From positions 124,001 through 188,000 of the forward strand of contig NZ_VIWO01000004.1 in the NCBI RefSeq assembly GCF_007829335.1: DNA of 64,000 nt. The letters run 5' to 3'. Under the pieces are notes generated by a model. The model made no database searches, was not told the origin of the DNA, and was given only the letters and a program-made list of their open reading frames with translations. This document shows positions 53,600 to 63,845 of the stretch, one piece after another. Source of the stretch: Chitinophaga polysaccharea. Lineage in GTDB: Bacteria > Bacteroidota > Bacteroidia > Chitinophagales > Chitinophagaceae. The position numbers were made by a program, and so were the translations under genes. Position 1 is the first letter of the stretch. Every line of letters starts with the position of its first letter.

Positions 53600-55240
53600 T
53601 TACGATAGTAAAGCGGTTAAAGGGAGAGGTGTTGCTGCATTTCCCCTCCAGGCCACAAACCCATCCGGCCTTACCAGCAGGGCATCGCCAGGCGCGGTAC
53701 CGGTGGTTGCCTCCCATTGTGTGATCAAATCACCGGCTAACGGGTACACCTGCACGAAAAGATCATGTTCATCTAATGCCGCTTGCCAGGGGGTGGCATC
53801 GCCATGTACAAATAACGTGAATTGTCCCTTTATCAGGTCGAGGGTGGATGCCGTGCGGGCTGCATCCAACCACAGGTGCGGCACCCGCGTACCGGGCAGG
53901 CCGTAGAAAACTTTATCTGGTGGAAGGAGGGGACATGCAGAAATTACCTTCACAGGATATTGATAGTCTGGAATACCGATCAGCGTCCTTACATTTTGGG
54001 TAACCTCCATACTTTTCTGTGTTTCGCCGGCTGTTTCTTTTGAAGTTTTCAGTAGCCCTGCCGGTTGCCGCAGCATGATTTCCTGGTCTTTTAGTATTCC
54101 CTGCTCATCGGCCAGGGTAGCGGAACGGAGGGCGTTAAACAGTCCTATGGGCTGCCTTTCGGCGGTATATGATTCCAGCAGGGTAGGGGTGGCATGTCCT
54201 TTTAATACAGCAGCCATCTTCCAGGCGAGGTTTTGCGCATCCTGAATGCCGGTATTGGCGCCTTTGCCGCCATAGGGCGTCATCACATGGGCGGCATCGC
54301 CCGCCAGGAAAATGCGGCCGCATTGCATCGTATCGGTCACGCGGACGGTCATCTCCCAGGGCAATACACTGATAATGTGTATGGGGAGTTCCGGCATGCC
54401 TAACGCCGCATGCAATAGGTCGAGGAGTCGTGCGGTGGTATAATCGGTTGCTTTTTCGCCTTTATCAGGATAGTAGCGCAATTGGTAGGCCCAGCGATCG
54501 CTGTTGTTGATAGCAGAAACAAAACCGGTTAAGCCGGGTGTATCAATGATACAGAGACTGAACTCCCGGTTGCGTACCAGTTCCGCCATATCGGCTTCAA
54601 AATAGATATTGAGGAAATGCGCCAGTATACCGGGGCCGGTGGTAGGCAACTGCAATTGCTGCCGGATGGGGCTATTGGCGCCATCGGCTGCTATGAGATA
54701 GTCGGCTGTAACGGTAGTGGTGGCGCCGGTTTCCCGGTTGAGCAACACGGCAGTTATCATGTCTTCCTCCTGCGAAAAGGAAATCATCTCGGTATAAAAC
54801 CGCAGGTCAGCGCCCTGTTCTTCTGCTGCGGCCCGCAGTATGGGTTCTGCCAGGTCTTGCGTACAGCGGGCGCCTGTTTCAGGACTGAGCGCCGCCAGGC
54901 TTTCCAGTCCTTTCAATTGACTGGGATAAGTGATCTGGCCATCTTCCCTTGGCTGTATGGGAGCCAGCGCTTCTGCCAGGGTGTTGGCACGCAGTACGCC
55001 CCAGGCCGGGCCCAATGCTTTGCCGGCTTCACGTAAACTTTCGCTCAGGCCCAGTTCCCGGAACAATTCCATGGTACGGATATCAAATCCCCGCGCCCTG
55101 GGATGGATAGAAGTGCCGCGATGGCGTTCTACCAATAAAGGCCGGATACCCTGTTGCAAAAGAAATAAAGCGGCGGAAAGACCGGTTACCCCACCACCGG
55201 CAATCAATACCGGCACATGCTGTTGTGTGGATGTTGTCAT
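53600..55240 (-). CDS. FAD-dependent aromatic monooxygenase (PheA/TfdB/MhpA type)
   Basis: The ATG at 55240 gives 546 residues that begin directly with the FAD-binding Rossmann strand (VPVLIAGGGVTGLSAALFLL); longer upstream starts add a non-conserved stretch. Other group A flavoprotein motifs are LVERHRGTSIHPRARGFD, the DG motif LIAADGANSPIR and the GD motif GRIFLAGDAAHVMTPYGGKG. The C-terminal thioredoxin-like domain (LFVHGDATPWQA) is that of phenol hydroxylase relatives. It hydroxylates an aromatic substrate with NAD(P)H; the target, possibly an antibiotic or phenolic, is unknown. Monocistronic and divergent from the HTH/LamG gene. Confidence 0.92.
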   Translation of the reverse strand: MTTSTQQHVPVLIAGGGVTGLSAALFLLQQGIRPLLVERHRGTSIHPRARGFDIRTMELFRELGLSESLREAGKALGPAWGVLRANTLAEALAPIQPREDGQITYPSQLKGLESLAALSPETGARCTQDLAEPILRAAAEEQGADLRFYTEMISFSQEEDMITAVLLNRETGATTTVTADYLIAADGANSPIRQQLQLPTTGPGILAHFLNIYFEADMAELVRNREFSLCIIDTPGLTGFVSAINNSDRWAYQLRYYPDKGEKATDYTTARLLDLLHAALGMPELPIHIISVLPWEMTVRVTDTMQCGRIFLAGDAAHVMTPYGGKGANTGIQDAQNLAWKMAAVLKGHATPTLLESYTAERQPIGLFNALRSATLADEQGILKDQEIMLRQPAGLLKTSKETAGETQKSMEVTQNVRTLIGIPDYQYPVKVISACPLLPPDKVFYGLPGTRVPHLWLDAARTASTLDLIKGQFTLFVHGDATPWQAALDEHDLFVQVYPLAGDLITQWEATTGTAPGDALLVRPDGFVAWRGNAATPLPLTALLS

Positions 55241-55445
55241 GAATAAAATATTTAGGACAAAATTCTTGGTTGAGTGGGACGGACGAGTGCACAAAACGGA
55301 TAAATAAGTACCATTTTTGAAGTACTTCCCCGGAGGCAGGGGAAATAAATGCAATTTTTTCCGCCGAAAAATAGATATTTGACGCACTAACTGTCAGGCT
55401 GGCACCGGACCTGCGATAATCAACCAAACGTCTACGGGGAAAATC

Positions 55446-56786
55446 ATGGATGAAATAAAGGACAGAAGATATATTAAGGAAATTATCAGGGAGTATAATG
55501 CACGTTTTGCCTCCTGGGGCCCTTCAGATTCCTGGGACCTGGATCAGTTTAAGACACTCGAAAACATGATATTCGAGCTGACCAACACCATGGTCAGCGC
55601 CAATACACTCAAAAGATTCTTTCAGCAACGTACCGGCAACCCGCAGCTGGCCACCAGGGACGTACTATGCCGCTTGTTGGGCTATACAGGGTATATCGAT
55701 TTCGTGATGAAAAAAACGCAGAAGGAAGAACCCCTGCCTGCATCGACAGATACCGCTGATAGGCCCATTCCTGACATAGTACAAGCTCCGCAAGAAACGC
55801 CGGTAACACCGGTGAAGCCCAAAAGCCGGCGGCTCATTTATTTTTTAATAGCCCTGCTGCTGCTCATTGGTGGCGCCTTACTCTACACGCTAAAGATCAG
55901 CGATAGCTATACAAAATACCAGCTTTCTAAAATTGAGTTTGCCGCCTCGGATACCAAAGGCATGAACCCACTCACGGTCACCTTCTCCTACGATATCCCT
56001 TCTGGACTATTGGATGATATCCAGTTGATTTTTGAAGAACCCAATGGCGACACGCTGAGTAAGAAACTTTCCAAGCCTGTTGGACAGGTAAACGCTACTT
56101 ATATTTTTGAAGGGGATGGATTCTGCCACCTGCAGTATAAAGGAAAAACATTCAAGACTATCGGGATCGAAATCCGCAAACCAGGTTGGTCGGTGTTTAC
56201 GAGGAATGAACGAAAAGGTATTTTCAGAACGGCGTCTATACGCCAGGCTTACCATAAAGACGGGTACGTAAGTATGCCGCTCGATAGCGTAGTGCCGGAA
56301 GCGCGTCCGAATCATCTTTTCGTGAGTTATATATTTTATAAAGAACAACTGGTAAACGGCGATAATTTTATGCTGGAAGCCAGGGTACGTAATTCCGCCC
56401 TGGAAAACGCCATCCCCCGTTCGGATGTAATGCTCTATATCCTGTCGGATAGCGGGCGGCATGGTTTTGCCCTCAATGAAGCCGGCTATGCTTATATCAA
56501 ATTCATCAGCGGGGAAAAGACCATTATGGGCGATGAATATAACCTGAGTAGCCTCAACTTCAACGCTTCCGAATGGCACGTCATGGGCATCCGGGTAGAA
56601 AATAAAAAATCCGCTTTCTACCTGGATGGAAAGCGGATTTGGAATATAGATTATAACAAACCGATAGGCGAGGCCAATGAAATCATATTGCGCTTCAAAG
56701 GATGCGGTGCGGTAGATTATGTAAAGCTGAGTAAACTCGATGGTCAGCTCGTTTACGAGCAGGATTTCAATGAACAGCTGCCATAG
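55446..56786 (+). CDS. membrane-spanning HTH protein with PKD- and LamG-like outer domains
   Basis: A 446-residue protein. Residues 1-95 are cytoplasmic and contain the Bacteroidota helix-turn-helix-like pattern VSANTLKRFFQQRTGNPQLA-TRDVLCRLLGY. A Pro-rich linker (95-118) leads to one membrane helix (RRLIYFLIALLLLIGGALLY, about 120-140). Outside follow a PKD/Ig-like domain (about 155-240) and a LamG/concanavalin-like sandwich (about 250-446; WHVMGIRVENKKSAFYLDGK). It could be a one-component transmembrane sensor in which sugar binding outside affects DNA binding inside. Its neighbour, convergent at 4 bp, is the GH105 gene of the pectin locus. Confidence 0.7.
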   Translation: MDEIKDRRYIKEIIREYNARFASWGPSDSWDLDQFKTLENMIFELTNTMVSANTLKRFFQQRTGNPQLATRDVLCRLLGYTGYIDFVMKKTQKEEPLPASTDTADRPIPDIVQAPQETPVTPVKPKSRRLIYFLIALLLLIGGALLYTLKISDSYTKYQLSKIEFAASDTKGMNPLTVTFSYDIPSGLLDDIQLIFEEPNGDTLSKKLSKPVGQVNATYIFEGDGFCHLQYKGKTFKTIGIEIRKPGWSVFTRNERKGIFRTASIRQAYHKDGYVSMPLDSVVPEARPNHLFVSYIFYKEQLVNGDNFMLEARVRNSALENAIPRSDVMLYILSDSGRHGFALNEAGYAYIKFISGEKTIMGDEYNLSSLNFNASEWHVMGIRVENKKSAFYLDGKRIWNIDYNKPIGEANEIILRFKGCGAVDYVKLSKLDGQLVYEQDFNEQLP

Positions 56787-56790
56787 CCGG

Positions 56791-58590
56791 TTACCTGGCG
56801 TCCATCATTTTCTGTACTTCCATGCCGGCGAAGATAACGGCAAAAGAGCCATGCGTATCGTTGTCGAAGAAAGGACGGTGCATGTAATAGTCTACGTCTG
56901 CAGAACACATAGTACCGATACATATTTTATGCACGGTACCATCCTCTTCAATTTCTGATGCCACGGCTTTCCATCCTTTTTCCACAACGGGTGTAAACTT
57001 TTTCCGGTCCAGCCATCCCAGGCGAACGCCTCTGGCCATGGCCATGGTAAATATAGCTGTGCCCGAAACTTCCGTGGGAGAGTCGTTGCGGTTAATGACG
57101 TTATGCCAGAATCCTTCCGGAGCCTGGTAACGGATCAGCGAGTTGGAAAAAGTTCGATACAGGGCCAGGATGTCTTTATATTTTGGATGATCTTTAGGCA
57201 GGGCCATCAACACTTCTGTCATGGCCCAAATGGCCCAGCCGTTGGCCCGCGACCAATAGGGCAACTTCACCTGTGGGCGCTGCGAATAGTTGGCATGCAT
57301 ATAAAGCTGTGCCTCCTTGTCCCATACATGTTTACTGAAGTCGAGTACCTGGCTGGCCGCATCATTGAAGAACGCTTTCTTTTGTGCCGGGTCAGCGGCA
57401 TACAATCCCGCCTGCACCAGAAACGGAATACCCATAAACATATCATCCACCCATACGGTATATTCTTCCGGCGTAGTGCGGGTGTAGTTGGTATAACCTT
57501 CACTCCTGATCTGGCCGGTTTGCGCATAGTTCATCATTTTACCGATGTATGTTTTATAGAGATTTTCATTTTTAAATCCATTCTCTTTGCGAAGCCGATA
57601 GATAAGCGGAAGGGAAGGAGCCAGGGTAAAATCAAGCAGGCGGGAATTGATGACCATAGCATTCGCTGAATTGTAGGCCCTGAGCCTATTTACCTGGTAG
57701 TTGACAAAGGGCATCCCTTCCATCTGGAAATCGCAGAAGCTGGCCGCCCATTGGTTGTATTTTTTTTCGCCGGTCAATTCGCCCAGTTGTTGCATGGCCC
57801 AGGCTACGCCGCCGTTATGGTAGTTCCATTGGTAGGTGGTGCCCCATTCCTTAGCGCCAATCACATCTCCCAGCACTTCAATTTTGGGGATGGTCCAGGT
57901 AACGGCAGTTGCCAGGCCCGGATACATAGCGCCAAAGCGAATTTCTTTTTCCGGCGATCTTGCTGTATCAATACCGGGTGCGAAAGGACCAATCACCAGC
58001 CAATCAGCCAATTGCGATATACTTTTATCAACATGCTTTACCTCCTTTAACCCAATTTCAGGGTAGGACCTGGAATCAGCCACCACGGCGTCTTTTTCGC
58101 TGGGTGGTTGTAGGAATACGCACCATTCTTTACCGGAAGTAGCCGATTTAATTAAAAGATCATTGCTGCCTTTTTTCAAGTGGAGGTTGAATGATCCGGG
58201 CATAGTCATGCTGCGTTCATCCCTTTTTATTTCAATATCCTGGTTCCCTTTTTTCTGATATACCAGGCTGCCATTACACCAGATTTTACAAGCGTCGTTG
58301 TGCGCTGTTTCCAATGTGATAACGGTATCCCGGGGAAACGTGAGCTGCGTGTACGCATAGGCTACTGCTGCTTTTCCTTTACCAAATGTGCTGCCGAAAT
58401 CAACAAAGTGCAGGTTGTTGAACGAGGGATTACGCCCCGGTAATATTAATCGGTAAGCGAAGGGCGTTTCCCGGATCAGTTTATCGCCAATCTTTTTTAT
58501 TTTATCTACCGGTTGCTGCGCCCCGGCGGTCCATGCCAGTAGTAAAACAAATATGCCTGTAGCAGTGCCTCTCCTGATAATCATCTTCAT
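56791..58590 (-). CDS. GH105/GH88-like unsaturated glucuronyl/galacturonyl hydrolase
   Basis: A 599-residue secreted enzyme with a signal peptide (cleavage near AGAQ, 25), an N-terminal beta-sandwich (about 30-235, PA14/jelly-roll-like) and an (alpha/alpha)6 barrel (about 250-595). The catalytic motif is WVDDMFMG (380-387; Asp382/Asp383), and YWSRANGWAIWAM and a closing DVDYYMHRPFFDNDTHGS segment are typical of GH105. Such enzymes remove unsaturated uronic acids left by polysaccharide lyases, which fits a pectin or rhamnogalacturonan locus. It follows the SusD gene by 105 bp and a hairpin. Confidence 0.9.
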   Translation of the reverse strand: MKMIIRRGTATGIFVLLLAWTAGAQQPVDKIKKIGDKLIRETPFAYRLILPGRNPSFNNLHFVDFGSTFGKGKAAVAYAYTQLTFPRDTVITLETAHNDACKIWCNGSLVYQKKGNQDIEIKRDERSMTMPGSFNLHLKKGSNDLLIKSATSGKEWCVFLQPPSEKDAVVADSRSYPEIGLKEVKHVDKSISQLADWLVIGPFAPGIDTARSPEKEIRFGAMYPGLATAVTWTIPKIEVLGDVIGAKEWGTTYQWNYHNGGVAWAMQQLGELTGEKKYNQWAASFCDFQMEGMPFVNYQVNRLRAYNSANAMVINSRLLDFTLAPSLPLIYRLRKENGFKNENLYKTYIGKMMNYAQTGQIRSEGYTNYTRTTPEEYTVWVDDMFMGIPFLVQAGLYAADPAQKKAFFNDAASQVLDFSKHVWDKEAQLYMHANYSQRPQVKLPYWSRANGWAIWAMTEVLMALPKDHPKYKDILALYRTFSNSLIRYQAPEGFWHNVINRNDSPTEVSGTAIFTMAMARGVRLGWLDRKKFTPVVEKGWKAVASEIEEDGTVHKICIGTMCSADVDYYMHRPFFDNDTHGSFAVIFAGMEVQKMMDAR

Positions 58591-58643
58591 ATCTCCATTA
58601 TTTTTTGCTGTTTGCCAGATCTTCTATACCGGCTGTTCAATGT

Positions 58644-58670
58644 CATGGGGACACGTGCTGCGTCCCCATG
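58644..58670. terminator. hairpin between SusD and GH105 genes
   Basis: CATGGGGAC (58644-58652) pairs with GTCCCCATG (58662-58670) around a nine-base loop. No U-tract follows on the minus strand, so attenuation or RNA processing is more likely than full termination. Confidence 0.55.
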
Positions 58671-58695
58671 GTAATTTTTATGGCAACATGCCTGG

Positions 58696-60582
58696 TTAAT
58701 ATCCCTGGTTTTGTACACAATTAACGTTCCGGTCCAGCTCCGTTTGAATGATAGGCAGGGCATACTGGTTATTGGAGCTCCAGCTGATGGCGCCTGCCCG
58801 GGTGGTTTCGTATACCTTCGCCTCGTTGGAACCGAGGTTCCATCTTCTCACATTAAACCACCACTTTGCTTCGCCGAATGTTTCTGCCCAGGTTTCATAG
58901 TAGAGCGCATTTAACGCCAGTTGGTCCTGGAAGCCGGCATCTGCCCGGTTGGGATGAAGATTGGCTTTGGTGATTCGGGTACCTGATGTTACGGCGGTAT
59001 AGTCGATCGCCTGGTTGCTGTTGTCTGGTAGGTTCCAGGCCCTGCGATGCACCCTGTTGATGTAGTTCAATGCGTCGGCATCAGTATTATTGCCGCTGAT
59101 CTTCCAGTAACATTCTGCCAGGTTCAGGTATATTTCCGGCAGGCGGGTAAAGTAAAAGTCAGCGCCGTGCATACGTGGATTCTGGCTGGCCTGCATATCA
59201 AATAAATTGAACTTGCGGAGGCTCCAGCCGTGTTTAATGATACTGCTGTTCTGCGCCTGGTTCAACTGGTACTCGGTTTCCGGGCCGCCGCCATAGGGCA
59301 GTATAGCCACTTTCGCGGTGTTGTTCATCACAGAATCTACCCAGGGCTGGTAGGCGCATACCCATAAACGCGGATCGGGATCTACGCCATACCGCTTCAG
59401 CGTTTTCATGTTGCGGCAGGAGTCGATATAAGACGTGGTTACGGTGCGACCTGGCGTGCCCAGGTCTTTCATCACAGGATAATATTGCTGCGGGAATCCA
59501 AACCTGCCCAGGTTCCGGTCGTGCATAAACATATTGCCATAACCGGGTGTAGCACCGCCAGGCACGCCATTGTCGTAGAAAGGCGTAATGAGCAGGCTCA
59601 CGGCCGATGCGGTAGAACCGCCTGCCATGGCGTTATCACCGGATCTCACAATGCTGATCTGGTGCAGGGCTTCAGTATTATTATTTTCTGTAGCGGAATA
59701 CTTGGGATTACCATTCCACATATTGTAATAATCATCGAACGGCATTAATGATTTTCCTGCATTTTGAACGATATCCAGGAAAGCATCCCGGGCTTCTGTC
59801 CACCGTTCTTCATACATCAGCGCACGACCCAGTAAGGCTTCTGCGGCGTAGTAATCGATACGTCCTTTATCTGCACCCGCCCAGGTTTTTTTGACACCGT
59901 TATTCGGATCTGTTAAATGTGCCATAGCTGCTTTCAGATCCGCAATTACATAGTCCCAGCATTGCTTTACCGTGCTGCGGGGACGCATTTCATCCTGACG
60001 GTCGCCGATCTTGATATCGGATGTAAAGAGAATCACGCCAGGCGTGGCATTGTTACCATTGCTCTTTACAACTACTTCCTGGGCATATAAATTCATCAGG
60101 AAGAAATAGTGCCAGGCCCGCAGGTAATAAGCTTCTCCGAGTTTATATCGCAGCGCCAGGGTGTCGGCGGCCGACAAGCTATTGCCTTTCCTGGTTTTGT
60201 AGTTGGGAACGATTTGATCGATAAACGTGCGCGCCTGTTGCACGCCACGGTACAATCCTCTCCAGGGGGCGCCCGAATAGCTGTTGGCGGCGCTGATGCG
60301 GAGTACCTGCAATTCGTTCCACTCGCTGGTGCCCAGCCAGGCCAGATCGCCGGTGTGGTCGAGGTTATAGAAGAATCGTCCTAAACCGGAGAACCCGAAT
60401 AATTCAACACAATGCGTGTTGGCGTAGGGCGAATTCAGGAAGTAATCTACCTGGCCCATATTCTCCGGAAATATATCCGGGTTCAGCACATTGTACGGCT
60501 TGGAGTCATCTACAAAATCCCGCGTACATCCAACCAGCCACAGGCTGAGTATAAATAGTAATGTGATACTGTTGCGTTTCAT
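58696..60582 (-). CDS. SusD/RagB-like lipoprotein, pectin-type locus
   Basis: A 628-residue lipoprotein (lipobox LVGC, Cys19). SusD features are YKLGEAYYLRAWHYFFLMNL, YFTRLPEIYLNLAECYWKIS and the ALNALYYETWAETFGEAKWW-FNVRRWN C-terminal block. It is longer than the usual 480-560 residues, with insertions near residues 300-400. It is encoded 29 bp after SusC. Confidence 0.95.
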   Translation of the reverse strand: MKRNSITLLFILSLWLVGCTRDFVDDSKPYNVLNPDIFPENMGQVDYFLNSPYANTHCVELFGFSGLGRFFYNLDHTGDLAWLGTSEWNELQVLRISAANSYSGAPWRGLYRGVQQARTFIDQIVPNYKTRKGNSLSAADTLALRYKLGEAYYLRAWHYFFLMNLYAQEVVVKSNGNNATPGVILFTSDIKIGDRQDEMRPRSTVKQCWDYVIADLKAAMAHLTDPNNGVKKTWAGADKGRIDYYAAEALLGRALMYEERWTEARDAFLDIVQNAGKSLMPFDDYYNMWNGNPKYSATENNNTEALHQISIVRSGDNAMAGGSTASAVSLLITPFYDNGVPGGATPGYGNMFMHDRNLGRFGFPQQYYPVMKDLGTPGRTVTTSYIDSCRNMKTLKRYGVDPDPRLWVCAYQPWVDSVMNNTAKVAILPYGGGPETEYQLNQAQNSSIIKHGWSLRKFNLFDMQASQNPRMHGADFYFTRLPEIYLNLAECYWKISGNNTDADALNYINRVHRRAWNLPDNSNQAIDYTAVTSGTRITKANLHPNRADAGFQDQLALNALYYETWAETFGEAKWWFNVRRWNLGSNEAKVYETTRAGAISWSSNNQYALPIIQTELDRNVNCVQNQGY

Positions 60583-60611
60583 GATGGTAATTTTTTCGTT
60601 TAAAGGGACCG

Positions 60612-63600
60612 TTAGAACTTGAGTTCAATGCCAAATGCATGTAACCTTGTTTTAGGATACACTTCGGCGGAAATGATCCCTTGTGCCAGGGCGGTGGAGT
60701 TGGCGCCGGCATAGCCTACTTCCGGATCAACGTTTTTCACTTTGGTGATCACAAATAAGTTTTGTCCGCTGTAATAAATCCTCAGGTTCGACAGGTGGAT
60801 GCGATCCAGCACATTTTTAGGCAGGTTATAACCAATCTGTAAATTCTGCAGGCGCAGGAAGGAGCCCTTCTCTATATGAAAATCGGAGATCCTTTTATAG
60901 TTGCCGTTAGGATCATACTGGAAGGCGCTACCATTTAAATATCCCCACCTGGGCTGGCCGGTTAAACCATTGTCATACATGAAGGAGCTGTTGAATACCT
61001 GGGAGGTGGTGTTGAAGTCGTTGTAAATACTCTGGTAGTAGCCATTCACGCCATTGTATACATCATTACCCATTACGCCGTTAAAGAATGCTGCAAGATC
61101 AAAATTGCGATAAGTTAATCCAATGTTGAAACCATAGGTCATTTTGGGAAGCGGGTTCCCAATGATGGTGCGGTCCTTGTCGTCGATGGTATTATCACCG
61201 TTCAGGTCTTCATACCAGATATCACCGGGACCTGTTCCAGCTGCATAGTAAAATGCTTTACCGGCCGCCTGTGCTTTTGCATTCAGGTCATCGATGGTTT
61301 TTTGATCGGGTATTAATCCTTTGGTTTTAAAACCATAGAACTGGGAGATAGGACCGTTTAATTCGGTGCGGGTAACGGAACCTGACCAATATTCCCCGGC
61401 GGTACCAGCGCTGATCGGCAGCTTTTCACCCCCGAACGACAGGATCCTGTTGCGGTTGAAAGCGGCGTTAAATCCGATATCAACGCCCAGTTTACCGAAT
61501 GTTTCGTGGTAGTTGAGGGTTACCTCTAATCCCTTGTTCCGCATCTTACCCAGGTTCATATCCATGGCATAGGTATCTGAAGAAGAGTGGCCGGTGCCCA
61601 TACCCGAGCTGAGTGGCAGATTGCGCTGATACAGCATGTTTTTGGTATCGCGGATATAATAATCTACGGTGAGGTTCAGGCGGTTTTGAAAAAGGCCGAT
61701 GTCCAGTCCTATGTTGGAGGTGACCACCGTTTCCCAGCGGATGTTATTATTGGCCACGCGGCCAATTCCCCAGCCGTTTACCGGGCCGGTGCCGGGCAAT
61801 TCGTTGAACTGTGTTTTGTCGTAGTTGGCGAGCGACGGAATATACGCGTAGCTGCCCACGCCGTCGTTGCCGAGGCTGCCGTAGGTAAGCCGCAGTTTAA
61901 GATCGGATAACGCAGGGATCTTGTCTTTGATAAAATTTTCTTCTATCAATCTCCAGCCCAAGGCGGCAGAAGGGAAGGTGCCTGCCCGGTAGGCGGGTGC
62001 AAACCGGTCGCTGATATCCTGGCGCAGGTTGGCTTCAAACAGGTATTTATCTTTATAGGAATAATTGATTCTTCCGAAATAACTCAGCATGCGGGTAATG
62101 CCGTAGTTGATATCGGTAGAACGGCCGCTGGTATTGGCGGGCACATTGCTCAGATCGGACGACTCCGCAAAACCTACGGGGAATGCGTCAACAATCACCG
62201 GAACGGAGTATGCTGAATTTACAGCATAGATAGAACCGGCCAGGTTATCGGTGGAAGTTTGCCGGCCTTCGGTACCCGCCAGTATTTTGAATTCATGGGA
62301 ACCGATTTTTTTATCGTAGGAAGCCACCAGGTTGCCCAGGTAGGCAATGGATAAAGCGCTTTGTTTTTTCAGGTTATCCTGTGGCTGATTGGATTGACCA
62401 GATACATACCATTTGGCTTCAAACTGCCGGGCCATGCTGGTGGTCCAGTCGGCCGCACCGGTAGCGCGGATATGGAGGTCTTTGATGGGTTCATAATCGA
62501 TATACATATTGCCTTCTGCTTCGAGGGAATTGTACCTTCTGTCGGTGGTATTGACATAAGCTGCCCAGTTGCCTCCGTTGTAATTGCCGGAGGAGGGAAG
62601 CCCGCCCCAGGAGCCGTCGTCGTTCTTTGGCCGCATCATGGGTGTAGAGCGGAACGGCAACGCATAGGCATTGGCCTGGGTGCCGGTGATCACGGGTGGG
62701 TTTTCGCGGTAAGCGTAAAGATTTAATCTTTCGCCGATCTTCACTTTCTTTCCTACGTTCAGGTCACTGTTGATACGTACGCTATAGCGTTCGGACCAGG
62801 AATTATTCACGATACCGTCTGCGCGCCGGTAGCCCGCTGATAGGTAATAGTTCTGCTTTTGATTACCTCCGCTCACGGCCGCGTTGTAGTTTTGTTCTTT
62901 CCCGGTGCGGTATAAGTAATCTACCCAATTGGTATTTACCGATTCATCCCAGTTGGCAGCAGCTGGATTGATAGCGCTCCAGGCTTTTTTGTAATCCGGT
63001 GTACCTAATAATTTAGGGAAAAAAGTACCATTGCTGAAGCCTTGGCTCAGCGAGATGTCGACCGTTGTTTTTTCATTGCGGGATCCTTTTTTAGTAGTGA
63101 TGAGGATAACACCACCAGCTGCCCGGGAGCCATAAATGGCGGAAGAAGAGGCGTCCCGAAGGATCTGTATATCTTCAATGTCTCTCGGGTTGATATTAAA
63201 TCCGGTGTTGCCGATAGCGGGTACGCCATCGATCACATACAGGGGCGACATGCCCCGGATATTGCCCACGCCGCGGATAACCACGGTGCCATTAGCTCTT
63301 GGGTCCCCACTGGAGTTGGTGACCTGTACGCCGGCGGCACGGCCCTGGATCAGGGTGGCGATACCGGTAACGGCCATCTTGGAGATGTCTTTGGTTTTTA
63401 TGGAGGAGACGGCGCCGGTCAGGTTGGCTTTTTTCTGCGTACCATATCCAATCACTACGATATCGTTGAGTTGTTTGGCATCATCGGCGAGCACAATCTC
63501 CAATGCGCGTTGCTGGCCCGTTACGGCTACTGTTTTGGTAACGAATCCGATACTGCTGAACGCCAGGGCGGTAGGCGTCTTTTTCAGGGTAAGGGTAAAA

Positions 63601-63788
63601 CGCCCGGTGGTGTCGGTGCTGGTGGCGTTCAACGTTCCCTGTTCAGCTACGGTAACACCCGGCAGTGGCGTGTTTTGCGTGGACACTACCACGCCTCTTA
63701 TTGTTATGCTCTGCGCCTGCACTTCTTTAGTACCGGCAACAAAAGCCAATAGCAGGCATATCATGCTTAGTAACTGCTGCATTCTCAT
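60612..63788 (-). CDS. SusC/RagA-like TonB-linked receptor, pectin-type locus
   Basis: A 1058-residue receptor with a signal peptide (MRMQQLLSMICLLLAFVAGT, cleavage near VQAQ), a regulatory domain (about 28-105), a TonB-box-like DIVVIGYGTQKKANLTGAVS (typical SusC), the plug with ATLIQGRAAGVQV, VVIRGVGNIRGMSPLYVIDG and IEDIQILRDASSSAIYGSRA-AGGVILITTK, and a barrel ending AFGIELKF. It imports the ligand bound by the SusD encoded downstream. The upstream partial beta-helix gene is 57 bp away, so it may share a transcript. Confidence 0.95.
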   Translation of the reverse strand: MRMQQLLSMICLLLAFVAGTKEVQAQSITIRGVVVSTQNTPLPGVTVAEQGTLNATSTDTTGRFTLTLKKTPTALAFSSIGFVTKTVAVTGQQRALEIVLADDAKQLNDIVVIGYGTQKKANLTGAVSSIKTKDISKMAVTGIATLIQGRAAGVQVTNSSGDPRANGTVVIRGVGNIRGMSPLYVIDGVPAIGNTGFNINPRDIEDIQILRDASSSAIYGSRAAGGVILITTKKGSRNEKTTVDISLSQGFSNGTFFPKLLGTPDYKKAWSAINPAAANWDESVNTNWVDYLYRTGKEQNYNAAVSGGNQKQNYYLSAGYRRADGIVNNSWSERYSVRINSDLNVGKKVKIGERLNLYAYRENPPVITGTQANAYALPFRSTPMMRPKNDDGSWGGLPSSGNYNGGNWAAYVNTTDRRYNSLEAEGNMYIDYEPIKDLHIRATGAADWTTSMARQFEAKWYVSGQSNQPQDNLKKQSALSIAYLGNLVASYDKKIGSHEFKILAGTEGRQTSTDNLAGSIYAVNSAYSVPVIVDAFPVGFAESSDLSNVPANTSGRSTDINYGITRMLSYFGRINYSYKDKYLFEANLRQDISDRFAPAYRAGTFPSAALGWRLIEENFIKDKIPALSDLKLRLTYGSLGNDGVGSYAYIPSLANYDKTQFNELPGTGPVNGWGIGRVANNNIRWETVVTSNIGLDIGLFQNRLNLTVDYYIRDTKNMLYQRNLPLSSGMGTGHSSSDTYAMDMNLGKMRNKGLEVTLNYHETFGKLGVDIGFNAAFNRNRILSFGGEKLPISAGTAGEYWSGSVTRTELNGPISQFYGFKTKGLIPDQKTIDDLNAKAQAAGKAFYYAAGTGPGDIWYEDLNGDNTIDDKDRTIIGNPLPKMTYGFNIGLTYRNFDLAAFFNGVMGNDVYNGVNGYYQSIYNDFNTTSQVFNSSFMYDNGLTGQPRWGYLNGSAFQYDPNGNYKRISDFHIEKGSFLRLQNLQIGYNLPKNVLDRIHLSNLRIYYSGQNLFVITKVKNVDPEVGYAGANSTALAQGIISAEVYPKTRLHAFGIELKF

Positions 63789-63845
63789 ATAAATTGCATC
63801 GTTTTAGTTTTTAGAAATTGGCATAAATGGTAAACAGGTATAGGA

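Noticed and set aside
63042..63792. Long plus-strand frames (236 and 218 codons) antisense to the pectin-locus susC
   Set aside because: Two overlapping plus-strand frames mirror the conserved plug region of SusC and have no domain of their own.
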